Of a stretch of DNA of 64,000 nt, positions 37,125 through 50,929 are shown in pieces. The stretch is from the NCBI GenBank assembly GCA_027382625.1, contig JAJKFJ010021829.1, positions 22,946 to 86,945 on the forward strand, written 5' to 3'. The notes beneath the pieces are model-generated. The model ran no database searches, was not told the DNA's origin, and worked only from the letters and a program-made list of their open reading frames with translations. Made by a program: the position numbers and the translations under genes. The stretch is from Tetmemena sp. SeJ-2015. Taxonomy: Eukaryota > Ciliophora > Spirotrichea > Sporadotrichida > Oxytrichidae. Position 1 is the first letter of the stretch, and the number at the start of each line of letters is the position of its first letter.

Positions 37125-39055
37125 TCAGATTGCATCTTGATCATTTTCAGGCCACATTTCATTCAAAAATTGAGAGTGCTGCTCTTACTTTGTCCTAAAG
37201 AAGTCTTATAAAATATAAACTATTGGCTTCTGTTTGAGAGTGATAGCTGAGGGTGAGCAGCTTCCGAGCTCTAGTGGCTCCCACGAACGCAATCCTTCTC
37301 TCTTCCTCAATATCCACTTCCTCGTTGTCTCTTGTGAATTAGAGGGGACACGAACCTTGTATCATGAATGGCAAGTACACATGATTGAACTCAAGGCCCT
37401 TGCTAGCATGGATCGACATGACCTTCACCGTCTTTGAATCAGATTTTTCTGCCTCTCCACTAAAGAGTGTAATGTGCTGAAAGAATTCTTCAACATCATC
37501 AAACTCTTTTGCAATGTCTAATAAACATCGAACATTTCCCTCCAACTTAAATAGAATTATAAGATATTATAGATAATTAATAACTTTGGAAGATTGTTAT
37601 CTTTCTTGCTAGAGAGTTTCTTAAGACAATCGTAGAACTTAGAATCCCGCAAGAACCAATCTAAGTTAGCAGTTGTCGCCTTTTTATACTTATCTCTTGC
37701 CTTCAATATCTGAGAAGTATAAAATTATAACTCCAATTTTATCAATAGTGCTTCAAGTATTTTGAATTACTTTGCATTCAACTTGAAGTCCATTTCGATG
37801 CAAGCTAATTTTTATGGCGACTTAGATTGGGGATCTGGAACTGCTCCTTGCTTGTCTTTTGTGGACTCTTAGAGAGTAATATTTTGCAGCAACAGATTCT
37901 TGTTCATCTAAACCACTGCAGGGTCATGCGACAGATCGTTTCCAGCTTCCTCCTCTTCATCCTCAAAATCTTAGAAAACCTCATCTTTGAGAAGGTTTGA
38001 ATTTTTGACCTCTCGACTTGCGCTAGCTTACTTTAGCTCTTCCTCCTTAAATCAAGCTTTATAAATGCTTTCAATATATCCTGAATAGTACTTCCACCCG
38101 GAGTCTAGGCTGAACTTAGTTTGTTCGTGAAAAATCCGATCTGTTTTTGAGCGATTCTCTCTTGTCTCTCAAGCTTATTGACTTCTTTAGCTGATCTCTT
38201 GATGGAAAGAAATGAAACCAGCTGAGTCTAGTGAAGAGGAGCCATCTTCAAAATTTGATTTGAGTTATGCCCAGCCTATCTCTTGTACTGGACAGGGGTA
38301 CCTTAATTTTGTAGCTTCGATTGAAGTGTCTCTGCTCTAAAAAGATTTGAGGACTTTTTCTTGTTTCCATTCAAATACTTTTCCACCAGATACTGGCAAA
38401 TCAAATAAAATGTTTAGGATGCCCACATCATGATCAATATATAATTAAAGATCTAAGGCGTACTTCTTAATCTCAGAGCAAGCCTTCTTTCCAAATCCCT
38501 CAAGCTAAATATTATAAACATTTTAAAGCGAGTCTATCACCTAAGTCCATGCGTAATTGTCAAAGGGTTTGAAGAGGATATTTAAGAAACTTAGAGCAAG
38601 ATTCACTTCTTTCTAATCTAAGAAGCACTTTTTGTTAGCAGCTAATTCATAAGGGATTTTTTGCATGATTATTGCCAATGTAATCATGTTAACTTTTATA
38701 AAGTAAATTTTAAGTATAATAAATTACAATAGCTCTTTCTCAAGTTCCTTTCCATCAGCATTTTTCCTAGTCAAGATGGCTATCTCATCTGGTCTCTCCT
38801 ATTTCTAGTCTATGATTTCTTTGATCTCGTGAACTATGGATTTTATCTCCTCTTTTTAATCTAACTAAGTAAACTTCAAATGAAGAATTTAATTCTTTTT
38901 TGTCAAGATATGCAGTGCACTAAACCTAATTTCCATCTTAATTTTAAGTCCAGAGCTTCTTTCCCCTTCTCTTTTGGTTTTGAGAGATGAGATTATTTGC
39001 TGCCTCTAGAATGCTCTTAGTTGAGCGAAACAATAAATCTACCTTTAATTTCCAT
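37125..39055 (-). CDS. UvrD-like helicase copy D, C-terminal half only
   Basis: Begins inside motif IV with FRSTKSILEAANNLISQN at about 39,040; no Walker A, motif II or motif III is found upstream, where another gene starts on the other strand. It continues with a long insertion rich in Lys, Glu and Gln (about 38,250-37,800). Motif V is MSIHASKGLEFNHVYLPF near 37,390 and motif VI EEERRIAFVGATRARKLL near 37,270. The C-terminal SQFLNEMWPENDQDAI ends at TGA 37,125-37,127. It is complementary to copy A, which stops at motif IV, so the two may be halves of one rearranged gene or the broken ends of the array. Confidence 0.75.
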
Positions 39056-39167
39056 TAATATAATGAAATAGATAGGAATCATTTATATATTGAGAGTTGA
39101 AACATTTTATTAGATCAATTTAATTGGATTTCGCTCTATCAAATTTCATATATTAGGATTATTATAA

Positions 39168-41529
39168 ATGGGAGTGTGTTAGTCCTGTACAAGCAGGCAC
39201 AAAGAAGAAGAGGATGAGAAATTGGCCTAAACTATCAACAACGATTTTCAATGAAGTTTCATGCCAGTAAACTATTTCACTCTCTTTATTTCTTTAACTC
39301 TAGGGCTGAGGAATGCAACAAAGACAGGTGTGAAGATCAGCAACAAGTGCCCACCAAATATTTCCACAAGCTCTGTAAACCAGTCCTATCTCTCTAGTTC
39401 ACAATTCCCTGCCATGAATACAAGCGTTTTCAATCAAGAGACAGAGACTAATTAAACCACTCACACTCAATCGAATGAACTATAGGTCTCTCCAAAGGCT
39501 AGACTAGCTAAATCTAGTTGGAATATTAAAACTGCTTCAATGACTTGATGAACTGTGGAGGGGTATAAATCAAAAATGAAAAAAATTAGACCCGTGAGAC
39601 TTTTTAAAAAAGAAATTAGGACGAATAAGAATACAATTTAAATTAAAATATGAGGGGAAAATTTAATTCGTTTATTGAAAATACCCTTTGATTTATGACA
39701 TAATTTTTAGTTACTCTGTTTATATTTTTCAAAATACTAGACAAAACCAATATAAATAGTGAGTGTAATTTAGAAATGTATCCTCTATATAAAATAGAGA
39801 AGATCCTAATTAAATCAGTAACTTTAATGACTTTACAATAAGGCAGAAGCATACTAGAGACTCATAAGCACAATCTGGTGATAGATCAAACACCAATCAA
39901 AGTGAAACTCCTCAAATAAATTTTCAGTTAATTATTTTCAAGATCTATCAGCCTAAAACTTAACGAGCTAAGGACTGCAATAGATAGTGAGTAACTTGAG
40001 TAGCTCGAAGAATGAAGCTGTCAAAAAATTGACACTGAAGAAAAAGCAGTCAAAATAGAAATCAGGTAGTGGCTTTAACTCATAGCCAAAGCAGTAAAGG
40101 TAAAAGCAAAGTACAAAGAAGGCTGCTACTATTTCCATTGACCTTATTTAATATACAAATAAATATTGTGAATAAATTTTATCACTCCTAGTTAAGCAGC
40201 AGAATAAGAAAGCAAAAGTATGGCAGAGTCTCAAGGAGTCAACAGTGAGGAGTGCTCTGATAGTGAACTTTCAGATGGGGGCCTTAATCAAGAAATTGAG
40301 AACTTCAATATGCGGTATACCCCCAAGTAGAGTTATAGATTAACGAACAGTTTTCTCGAAAATTAGACTGTGCCTGGGGAGTAAGACGAGTCTTAAGCCT
40401 CGAGAATTTACCCAAGCAGAGAATTTTGCAAGACTTCCATTAGTGGTAAGTCTTCCTTGGATAAAACTGCAATATCTTTATACCCTATGTTTCTTAAACT
40501 GAAGAGAACGAGTAGGATTTCCTGAATGACTATTTGATGAAGAGCAAGATTTCCTTGGGCAGTCAAATTTTAGGAGTAGGGAAGAATAATAGCATCCGCA
40601 TAAATAAATTGGGCTAAAGCCAAGATCAGAAGAGAATCTTTCACAGCCAATCTCTTTCTTTCTAGAATGATAGTGCTGGTGATTATATGGCAAGACCAGA
40701 GTCTAATCTATCCTCAAACATAGACACTTCCATCTAGCTAGACCTTAATGACATTCAAGTAGGTCACTCTAAGTTTGGCTTAGCGAATACAGTCTCAAAC
40801 AAAAACTCCTCTTAGAAAAAGCCTAAAAAGGGAAAGCCATCAATTTTTGGCAAGTTTGAAAAGGTAGATAGGTCGGCTTAAATACTCCAAAGATTCAAGA
40901 ACTAGAGTTCAGCTAGCAAGAGTGGTAACAGCAGTGGCTTGAAAGGATTCTCACCCGAGGGTTATATGATGCCTGATGAGGATGATTCTACAAATTTATA
41001 GACAAGGAACACTCTTCAACCTGTAGCGAAGCAGTTATTTATTGGCTAGTAAGATAAATAGCTAGAAAAGATTTCAAGAGAAGAGTTTCTCTAGGGGTTA
41101 GAATTTAATTATAGCTATTTATTTGCCTAATGAGTTAGCAAAGAGTGAAATGCAAGTAGATAGATAACTATAAAGTACAAGACAAGGAGTAGAGCTGCCA
41201 GGAAGAATGACTCTTGGGACGCCTTTAAGTCAACTTGGACCAGGCCCTCATCAATAAGCCTGGGAAGAGACAAAGAAAAAGTTAAACCTTACAATGACTT
41301 CTAGAGATAAAATGAACAGCGTCAATTATAAAAAGTGATTAAATTATAAGCAAGAATCCAAACTAATTATGAGTTAAGTAAATCTACTACATAACTTATC
41401 ATATCATTCTAATCTTAATTTCATGAGTTTTTCTTCCCTTATCTGTAAATTTGCTCATAGAAATCTAACTGCTCGAATCATCTGCACTTGATTTATTCTC
41501 GTTTTATTCAACTATTGGAAAAGCGTTGA
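39168..41529 (+). CDS. Acylation-motif protein with Ser/Gln-rich body (pair member 1)
   Basis: Unrecognised function. The start ATG at 39,168 gives MGVCQSCTSRHKEEEDEKLA, a Gly2 plus clustered Cys start typical of N-myristoylated and palmitoylated proteins, suggesting membrane attachment. Later blocks are KISNKCPPNISTSS (about 39,325), ESQGVNSEECSDSELSDGG (about 40,230), KKPKKGKPSIFGKFEKVD (about 40,830) and ARKNDSWDAFKSTWTRP (about 41,195), ending LIYSRFIQLLEKR at TGA 41,527-41,529. IESs lie near 39,250, 39,550-40,000, 40,150 and 41,110-41,180; a frame change near 40,475 is unresolved. The neighbouring minus-strand gene starts with nearly the same motif. Confidence 0.55.
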
Positions 41530-41599
41530 TTCTACTCTTTTAGTCCAAAAATTCACCGCCAATTCTAGAGTGTAACATGAGTTTGCTATTACATAAATC

Positions 41600-44338
41600 A
41601 ATCTACAATCAATTTTCAAAATGTTCAATCTATTAAAGTTAAAGTACCTTGAATCTAAGATATATTATTTAGCAATACTAACTGACTATAGCGTCTATTA
41701 TGGATTTACTTTTGAGCTCTTAGAAAAGTAAGAACTCTTTCTATCACTAGAAACTCTTGAATTAGATTCTTAGCTCGTTTAATTCACTCGTCTAACTTTA
41801 GTGCTCAGTGGATGAAATGAAGAGCTTGTAATGGACGGGTGACCTCTGCTCATGTAGTTCTTAATGCTTGAGCTTTACGATAATACTTAAGTATTTCCGA
41901 AATCAGAATAATTCTCTTTATCTTCAATATAGAGGTCTACCAAGCTCTTTGTACTTAGAGGGTAATTTGCCATCTCAAAAACTTTAGTTGAATTCTAACT
42001 ATACTTTGGCATAGCCTATATTCTTGTACTATCATCAAATAAAAGCAAATGTGTCTTGTAATTCATTAGATCTATGAAAAAACTCATTTTCCCCATTTAT
42101 GGGGATATTATAATTTGAGAGATTAGATTGATTGTTTTAGGAGCGTAAGTACTAAACAGAGGTTGAAGAACTGTAGTTTTGCTTATTTGATTAATTGAAG
42201 TAGTATTAAGATCTATAGTTGCTTTAAGATGAATCCTTAGAGATCACCTTGACAGAGCAGTCATCATTTGCGAAATAGTCATCAGAATCAGTGTCCATCT
42301 TTTTCACTACAGTACCATTAGAAGAATTGAGTCTGCTATGCAAACTGTTTCGAGAGGTAAGGCTCGATTGGCTTTTAAGATTTAGCTAATTCAAATATTT
42401 TTTCTCTCTTAAGAATATTCCAGACGTTGAGTCCATATTAATTTTCTAAACCTCTCTTTCTTAAGACTCTTACTCTTGAGAGGCCATCTCTTATATTATG
42501 ATTGGATACGCATAATCATTCTAGACAGCTGAAGAGTATACGCTTAGATTTTCATCCTTAGATTTATTGATCACCCCTCTACTAAATATGCTTCCAAACT
42601 TTTAACTTGAAGAATTTTTGGCATGCTGGCTTATTGCTCTCTATTTTTGGAGTTGAAAATGATCAATTTACTTCTCATTTCCCTTCTGTGCTTAGTTTTT
42701 AAGACTCGAGCTTTGATAATTATCTTGATTATAGAAGCTTTGAGATCGCTCCTTTCTCCCCATTTTAAAATCTAATTGAAACTAAACATTTTGAGAGAGT
42801 CTCTTGGCTTATCGCTTGCTTATTTAATGTTAGCTCTCTCTGAGGAGGACTTAGAGAGTATGGCTGAGATATTCTTCTGAATGTCACTGAAGAAGTTGAT
42901 GGTTGAGCCTCTGTTATTTCTGCTTGTTTGAAAATGATTGTTCTCTAAAGGTGTAGCTGCTAGATATTAAACCTCCTCTTCCTCTTCTACTTGATTATCA
43001 TTATCCTCATCCTCCAAATTCACTTAATTAGGCTACTTAACATCTACCCCTGAAGTTAAATATGACCTCCTAGTGTTCGTACTCTATTTTGCACTGCTAT
43101 TTTAATTTTGAGAAGACTTTTAGAAGTCAACTAAAATTTCATTAGAAGCCTTTTCCTTAACACCAATTATCTGAGAGGAAGGTTTGCTTGAATTGATAAC
43201 CACAGTTTAGTTGAACAACTCTTAATCATGTGAGTTTCTCTTACTTTTCTCAACTTTAGAATAAGGATGAACTTAAAACGCTGGTCTAAAAGCACATCCC
43301 GATAATCCTTAGCCATATTTTTACAGCAAGTTCTTTGAATTTCTTAAATTAATCTCAGGCAGTTAACTCTCTTCATACTACTCTTTGAAGTCTTAAAGCG
43401 GACTAGTCATATTTTAGGAGTCTTTTATTTGCTTTCTCAAGGTATTTCGGCTCTGCTCTGACTTTAAGTTGCTCTGAAAGCTTTGACTCACATTGGTGCT
43501 GAACTTATTCTTGCCCACTAGAATTATTGATTGCCTGGGTGAATTGTGCATTACTGTAATTCCCTTATCAACACTTAAAAATATTGATACATAGAGGAGT
43601 TCCATATATCTGCATACATATTTAAATCGTTCGCTTATAAACATAGTTTAGATTATAGTACACACAAACAAATCAAGGTGATCACCATTTTAATTGAGAT
43701 GAGTAGTGTTGAGAGCAGTTTCAAATAAGTGATCCTCGTTTTCTTCCCTCTTAAAGATGGTGCAGCTGGATCTCCTGCTTTGCCTCTCCTTCTCATCGCT
43801 TATTATTCTTAACTTTTCCTAAAATAGAACTTCAAGCTCCTCCAATTCATTGTAAGAAATTTAGGGATCACTAGTCAGCTTCAGAAATTTAGCTATCAAT
43901 AACAATAGAGAGAGATATTTAACTTAGAAGAAATTTGTAGGCGAGTTGAAGATCCTCTTCTTTTACTGGTAGATATTTATCTTGCAGATTTATCTCACCA
44001 ATAATTGCTGGATGCTATTCTGTGGTGTTTGGGTTATCTTAAGTGGGAGAGCTTTCGGGTTTTAGCTATTTCTCTGAAGCACTACAAGGCAAACACACAC
44101 TTCGTTCTTTTAAGTCCTTGGGGATTATAAAATGAATAACTATGATTAATGATTCTAAGCTGGTCACTTCTTAAAAATCCATCCACTAAAATTATGATGA
44201 TTAGAGACAAGTAAATGGAGAATAGATAGAGCTATATTTACATCTAACGAGTGGTTAAGAGTTTTCAAAGTTGAGCTGTCCTCTTCCCTTTGTCTGCTCG
44301 TGATTGCAATTCGAGCAGCATGATTAGCAAGTACCCAT
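41600..44338 (-). CDS. Acylation-motif protein with Ser-rich body (pair member 2)
   Basis: Unrecognised function. Start ATG at 44,338-44,336 gives MGTCQSCCSNCNHEQTKGRG, with Gly2 and four Cys near the N-terminus, again an acylation-type start. Coding blocks include ERSVCLPCSASEKQLKPESS (about 44,100), EINLQDKYLPVKEEDLQLAY (about 43,960), VMHNSPRQSIILVGKNKF (about 43,550), FGSIFSRGVINKSKDENLS (about 42,590) and NYMSRGHPSITSSSFHPL (about 41,850). The 3' end near 41,600 is not pinned down. It converges on the gene at 39,168-41,529 and diverges from the gene starting 44,627, with about 290 bp between the two starts. Confidence 0.55.
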
Positions 44339-44626
44339 TATTAATCAATCCCTAAAACATAAATGTTTAAGTATAAATAAAGACGATTATTAAAATTGAT
44401 ATGCTTTAATAAATCCATGTTCTTGTTAATTATTGAATGGCTGTTTGTTGTAAATTAAATTTGAAAGTTAATTTTGAGTTTGAATTAGAATAACAATTAA
44501 TTTCAACTACTACTTTATCAAAAGAAGAAAAAGAAATGTATTTTGTCTTTATAAATAGGGTGTTGGGAATAAGTAACTTTTGAGAGAGAAAAAATTAAAA
44601 GGTTGATAAAGCGTATATAAATTTTA
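44339..44626. promoter_or_regulatory. divergent intergenic region
   Basis: About 290 bp of AT-rich sequence between two divergent ATGs, presumably a shared promoter region. No specific element recognised. Confidence 0.3.
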
Positions 44627-47600
44627 ATGAAGCAAAGCAAGAGCAAAGCTGATAAAATTGGAGCATCTCACCGTTAGCAGGACACCTAAGCACTCCACGC
44701 ACCAAGCTTACTCCTATCCAGACAATCTCATATTAAACTATATAGAGTTAAAAAAAAAAACGTTTTCAAACATTTGAATCGCTCTGAGGACATAGAGGAG
44801 TCAGAATGCTAGGAAGAATTCTCCACGCATTAAGATTAGGCGATTCACCAGCCTGCAAAGACCAAGATTGGTGGTTCATTAAATTAAATAGTGGGCTCTC
44901 AGATGGTAGAGACCACAGCCAGCACTCACCCAAGACAAAGCAAGTACCATCAACTTGAAAATTACTAAACGTAGGATGAGTGTCGTTTCTTAGAAACTGA
45001 TATAGTAAGAGACAAGTCTCCAAGCAACTTGTATGAGAGAGCCAATGAGGATTAGCTCTCGCTTAAAAATGCTGAGAAAATAAATCAGGGCCACTTTGGT
45101 GGCAAAGAATCTAGAAATCTTCATCATTACCCTAGCAAAACTGAAATGAAGATGATTATATTTTGACTAGCAGTTCTTCAAGTAACTAATTTAATTAAAA
45201 AAATCAGAGAAGCTTCATAGCCACGCAAAACTAATCTCTAAAGTTGCAACTCAATCATCATTAATTATGATTGATTAGGAATTTTTAGACATCAATCAAG
45301 GCTTACATACATTTATAGATTATTGTTTTTAATTTCTAAAGGCAGATAATTCTAAAATGCAGCCTTAAATGGTGGGAGATCAATCTCAGGGCAGAGGGAG
45401 CAAGTTGCTTGGTAGTTATCTAACAAACCCTCCATTCAGCCATCCTTAAACAAAATGTAGAGCAAGTATCAAAGTACAAGATCTCTTAAGTGATATACTT
45501 TTTCTTTTTCTCCAGAGTCTAATTTGAGGAATGGGCTACCACAAAAAACTACAAGTGGTTAATAGAGAGATCGATCCTTATCTTTGCAAGATTAAGATGG
45601 GAGTCAGACTACAAAAAACTAGGGCTCTTTCAACAAACCTACTTAGGTCATAGAGCAGTTTAGACCTGCGAGCTCTTTCAACACTGCACAGGGTCACTCC
45701 ATCAATCAAAAATCCATGGACGGTTAAGATAAAGGCTAAGTGATTTCAGATCTCAAGAAAGTCTATCAAAAGATTGTAAATATTTGTAGAATGGTGAATT
45801 ATATCTCTCTCATGTTTTATGGTGAAAAGATTGTTGTGGGAGATTATTCCAATTGAATTAAGTAAAGTTCGCATTCGCCTGTCGCCTCCTTCACTTTCGG
45901 CAAATAAAGTCTTGCCTCCCAAAAGAGGTAAAAAATTTTAAAATTTAAATTTTTGAATTCTTAGTAATTTTTATGGGGAAAGTTATTTAATAGTATTTTT
46001 TCAATCATATAAAGTTTCATTCATCAAAAATTAAGCAGTGAGATAATTTTTTCTAGATTTATTTGATTTAAATTCTTAGACTATTTTATTTTTGGAGGCA
46101 GCCAGCATTCGCATCTGGAAAGAAAACAGAGCCACGAATAAAAGGATCTTTTAACCAAACTGATAAATTCAACAAAAATCCCTAAAATTTGCTTGAAGCA
46201 GGCAATTATAATATTGAAAAGCATTTTTAATTTTTTGCAATTCCCAGAATTCCTAATTTAAGCTGAATGGATAGCAAGAATAGTATAGGAATCAAACTGC
46301 TATGAGTTTTAACAGCAACAACTCTAACAACAATCATCAGCAGTAAAGTAATTAAAACAGCAGTCATAGAGAAATGTGCAATCATCCCTGGGTGTGTGGA
46401 GTTAGAATCATTAGCAGAGTGCGGGAAGTTTCCACAGCAATCAATTCACTCAAAGGAATGAGATCTTTCTAGAAAGGAAGAAACAAAAAGTTTATTCATT
46501 ACTTTAAAATAATTTCTTATCCTGAATGAAATTGAATCGCTGAGCTTATATTTCACTAAAAAGTTAATTTTTTTTTTTTTAAAGTGATGCAGATGAAATA
46601 GGAGATAGCTGAGGGTGAAGGATAAAGAATGCACTTTCGTGCCCAACACAGAGAAAAGTCAGAAGCGCCGACAGACTTCCTTCTTAATTCAGCTCACACA
46701 GAGACCTGCACCAATTCTTGAATGACTAAATAGAGGCAGAGAACAAGAAGAAGTTAAAGATAAGGCAGAAGTAATCTGAATAGGAGGCTATGTTGGATCA
46801 GATCGCATAGGCAAAGCCAGATATTAATCAAAAGTCAAGACTCATGTGCGAGAAAGCCAGAAGTAAAGTAAGAGGAGATAACATGGATGTGTCTAATAAT
46901 CAGGGAGATAACTTCGCAGCTGAGAGCAGTGTATATGCTAGGCTCTATTAAGTTAAGAAGAGACAAGCAGATTACTTGAATGCAATCTATGGAACGAATA
47001 AATCACAACACAGTGACAAGACTTGGCCAAAAATTAATGGAGAACAAAGCATTTTACAAAATTCTATGTTCTATTTTCAATTCATTTAAAGCTAAAACAC
47101 AAGACAATATAGAGAGAGAAGTCCTGAGAATGGTAAAAATAGAAGTGCAAGCAGAGACATAAGGCTATATGAAGATTTCAAAAGCAGATTGTAGAAGAAG
47201 CAAGCCAGGTAAGAGGAGGCGCAAAAGTCCTCTGTCATGGTGAAATCGAGTTTCATAAACGAGAAGTCTTAAAAGTACTTCATCTCTAAATTCACGAAGG
47301 AGGTAATTCAGCTGTGGAAAACGATCGAGATAAATGAATATCACAAAGTAAATGAGACCATGGACTACGACATATACCTGGAGTTCATTGCTAATCTAGG
47401 TTTCTTGGATTTGAAGTACCTGGTGCACTATAATAAGTAAATTCCAGAGAATGATATAGTGAGGGAGATGTGGAAAGCCCTGGGTGGAGAGAACAAAGGA
47501 CATGTGACTCTGAATAACTTGAGGATCTTTTTACTGGCCATCATGAACAGTCATGTTGAGTCTGACTTAGATAAGTCAAAGTAAGAGATGCAGAGGTTTG

Positions 47601-50600
47601 AAGGGTAAACATTTGGAGTGTTCAATCAGCATGGGGACTTATTCTTGGAGAGCCATGAGTGTCCTAAAATTCAAAAGTAGTATCATATAAATTAGTTATG
47701 AAATCAAAATTTGATACAATATAAATGTTTACCTGGTTTTCAAAGGTGTCAATTAAAAATTGAAATAAAAATGTCTAAAAATTAATAAATGATAATGAAT
47801 CAAGTTAATAAACTCAAGATCTCTCCTCTTTTTTCCCTGTATTTAATTTTTTAATTACAATTTATTCGTAATCTTTAAATACTATTGATGAAATACAATT
47901 AATCCAGTAAATCTTTTCATTTATTCTTAAAATAGAACAAGTGAACTAAGTTCTTGCTCTCTCTTTTGAAAACTAAAAATATCTAATGAAATTTTCAAAT
48001 TATTCGTTTTCTATTATTTATCTTAGAGTTTTATTGAGGATACCAGCTTTATACTAACAGACACACTACCAGGCTTTGTTCAAGGAGTACAAGCGTTTGG
48101 AGAAAGCCAAGTAGTCAACTCTCGAGTTCAAACCCTCACTAAACCCCATGTCTACATACATTTTTATTTATCTAGAGAGTTGGCAGATTAGAAGAGACAG
48201 AAGACAGAGCAAGCTTTCAACATGAAGCTCTCCCCCATGGACTGGATCACACAGCCAGCCAGGAGTCCTGTCTTTGCAAACGCATTTAAACCAACTCCCA
48301 AGGCCTAAACTGAATTGAAGGAGTGCACTTTCACTCCCTCCCTCTCTCAAAAGACCAGGGAAATGGCCAAAGCCCAACTCATTATATTGCTCTATCTAAT
48401 TAATGTTAAGATATAATTTAGCCTTAAAAGGTCAGGGTCATTAAGCAAACCAAGACACACCGAGTTATCTGATATTCAGCAACAAGAACCAGTCCTCTAC
48501 TCCATCTATGGAGAATCCCCATAACGGCTAAAACTGCCCTCAAAGTGACCAGAGCAAACAAGCCGGCTTGAGAGACAAATCCTCCCCTTAGAGTAACTTA
48601 AACTAGGTGAGGGATCATCAGCAGAGGCCTGGTGGTAGTGGAGTGAACTAGGATGAGGTGATTGTTAGTAAGTTTGAGTCCATCTGGCGAGAAAGTCTCA
48701 AGAAGAAGAACAAGCACAAGAGGGACAAATCTCCAGAGCAGATTGAATACGAAAAGTACAAGGAAGAGTGCACCTTCAAACCTAATACAGTTCCCAATAA
48801 TAGACTACAAGGTGAATCAGTCAGCAGAAATAGACAAAATGAATTATAGATCAGAAATATTTTGAGTGCCTTTAATTGATGAGTTCCAACCAGCAAATAA
48901 CCCCAAGAATATATAGGCAACCTAAGCTGCTATAGATAGACTTGCTAAAGCTAGAAGAGCAACTTAATTTGTTTCTTTTGAAGAGAAAGAGAGGAGAAGA
49001 TACAGGCGTTGGAGACTGGGAATTTCAAGCTGCTGAGCTCCTCTTTGTCTTAAAAGAAGCTAATTGAGTCTCAATAAGCATCTCAAATGAGCAGAGGGAC
49101 AAAATTAGTTACCACTAATTCTGAGTTGGAATATCGAAAAGCCCAAATTGACAACAAGAGCAATGTGTTGCTGACAAGCTCTAAATCCCAGAGTCAATTA
49201 GAAAGAGTCAAACATTTACCTCAGCACTAGAATGGTGATATAAAATAATATTTTAGTTCATATAATAAGTGAATCTATCATTTATTCATTTAGAGAGACT
49301 ATATTACATATAATACTTGGTGAGATTAATTCAAAGTTGAGTGAATACGAGAAGGAGAAATTAGTAAAGAGACTGTTAGGCTAGAATGGAACAAGCATCG
49401 GCAGGAACAATAACAACTTCACATCTCGAGAGAGATCCCCTCAAGAGAGGTCCGCCAAATAGCTGAAGTCACCTGCACTCTTGAATAAATTTGCAGATAA
49501 GGGCAGAAGCAATCAGCAATCTAACAGCAAGGTTAGCCAGCCCCTAACTCAGAATCAGATTGCTAATTAGATTAAAGAAAGATTTTCCCCAAAGGGCAAC
49601 ATTAAAAGTGTTAGTTAAATCCTTATAATAATATATTAAGACTTAGAAATAGAATTACTCTAAGTCCTCCAAGAAACTCAACCCTAAAATATCGCAGAAC
49701 TAAGTTCAATCCTCAAATGAACCCGATTCTGAAATGATTTTAAATTACTGTCTTTGTCATTTAGTCTAAGTTATATTTAATTTGATGGCTGAGGTGGCCA
49801 GGAATTCAGAGACTCCTTTGTTATATGTGGACATAAACATTGGAAGCAACAAGGCAGAAAGGATCATTGTATTCTCTGATGATTCCCCAAGGACTTTAGC
49901 CAAAGACTTTGCGAGTAGGAATGGTTTAGATGAAGACACTCGAGGGAAGCTAGAGAATCTACTGCGAACACAAATAGACGCAGTGGTCTCCAGACAGTTA
50001 ATAGACCTACAGCAAGATATTCAGCAGCATTAGAGTAACAGCTCTCATCTTGAAGAACAACAGAGTGAAGAATTTAAAAACGATGAATAGGATGGAGAGG
50101 GCACCTTCTCAAATAACAATCTACTCATTCACAAAAGTTAGGAGAACATGGCTACTTACAACCATCACACTTTCCATAATAACTCTTAGACTGCAGCCAA
50201 TTAAAAGCACACTCTCAACTCTCATCCGTCTACTGCTGCCAAAGAGAATTAAGATCTCCAGCTCTTCAATCAATCCGAGAGGTATGATGAGAGTTAGGAT
50301 GAGCGATACCAGGACTCACTAGATCTCAACTAGCATGAGGGCAGCGAACAGATGATAGAGGAGGCGGATCGCAGATTTTGGAATAAGAACGACTCTAGAG
50401 CAGAAGTAATAGCACAGGGGGAAGATGCCAATTAACTCTTCAGATTTAATAACCAGTCTTTCTCCCGCTCTCAGCAATCGCAATTCGACAATAATTTTCT
50501 TAAAAACAATCAATACCCCTAGTTTAATTATAAATTGGAGCTAATTATGATAATTCCTATGATGATGATTAGAATGAAGTGGATTAATTTAATGTGAGGG

Positions 50601-50707
50601 AGAGTTTCTCAGTTAGTCAGTAATTCTTCTATGATTAGAGTCAAGCTAATGATAATTAAAATGCGCATAATTACGAAGAGATCAGATTAAGCTAGGATGA
50701 GGATTGA
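44627..50707 (+). CDS. Large Gln/Ser-rich protein with repeated E-C-T-F-x-P motifs (possible ciliary component)
   Basis: Start ATG 44,627 (MKQSKSKADKIGASHRQQDT). Many MDS blocks follow on the plus strand: EINQGHFGGKESRN-like text near 45,080, VASFTFGKQSLASQKR near 45,890, and PAFASGKKTEPRIKGSF plus LEAGNYNIEKHF near 46,110-46,230. The last three resemble SHIPPO/STPG repeats of axonemal proteins. KQSEQEAMLDQIAQAKPD is near 46,770, and a denser region IQLWKTIEINEYHKVNE to LNNLRIFLLAIMNSH lies near 47,310-47,560. E-C-T-F-x-P occurs twice (LKECTFTPS near 48,330 and YKEECTFKPNT near 48,770). A compact C-terminal block YVDINIGSNKAERIIVFSDD is near 49,820. It ends IRLSQDED at TGA 50,705-50,707. It could be two genes; most internal IES pointers are unresolved. 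Confidence 0.5.
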
Positions 50708-50929
50708 TAAAATATATAGTCTCAAGGGTGAGCAGTGAATTAAATTAATATTATCAGTATAAACTTTAAAAGTATAGATTAATGTTCTTGTGATTGTAAA
50801 AATATAGGAAAGTAGCAAAAATTAATTCTAAAAGTTATAAGATTAATAATAGCTTTTAAAATGCTCAAGTAAATTGATCTACATCTAATTTGAATTCATT
50901 CATTTTCTTATGCATCTACTCCTTGTAAT

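Noticed and set aside
27530..39055. Helicase genes as bacterial contamination
   Set aside because: They use TAA/TAG as Gln, contain IESs with pointers and share base composition with neighbours. An ancient bacterial origin is possible, but they reside in this genome.
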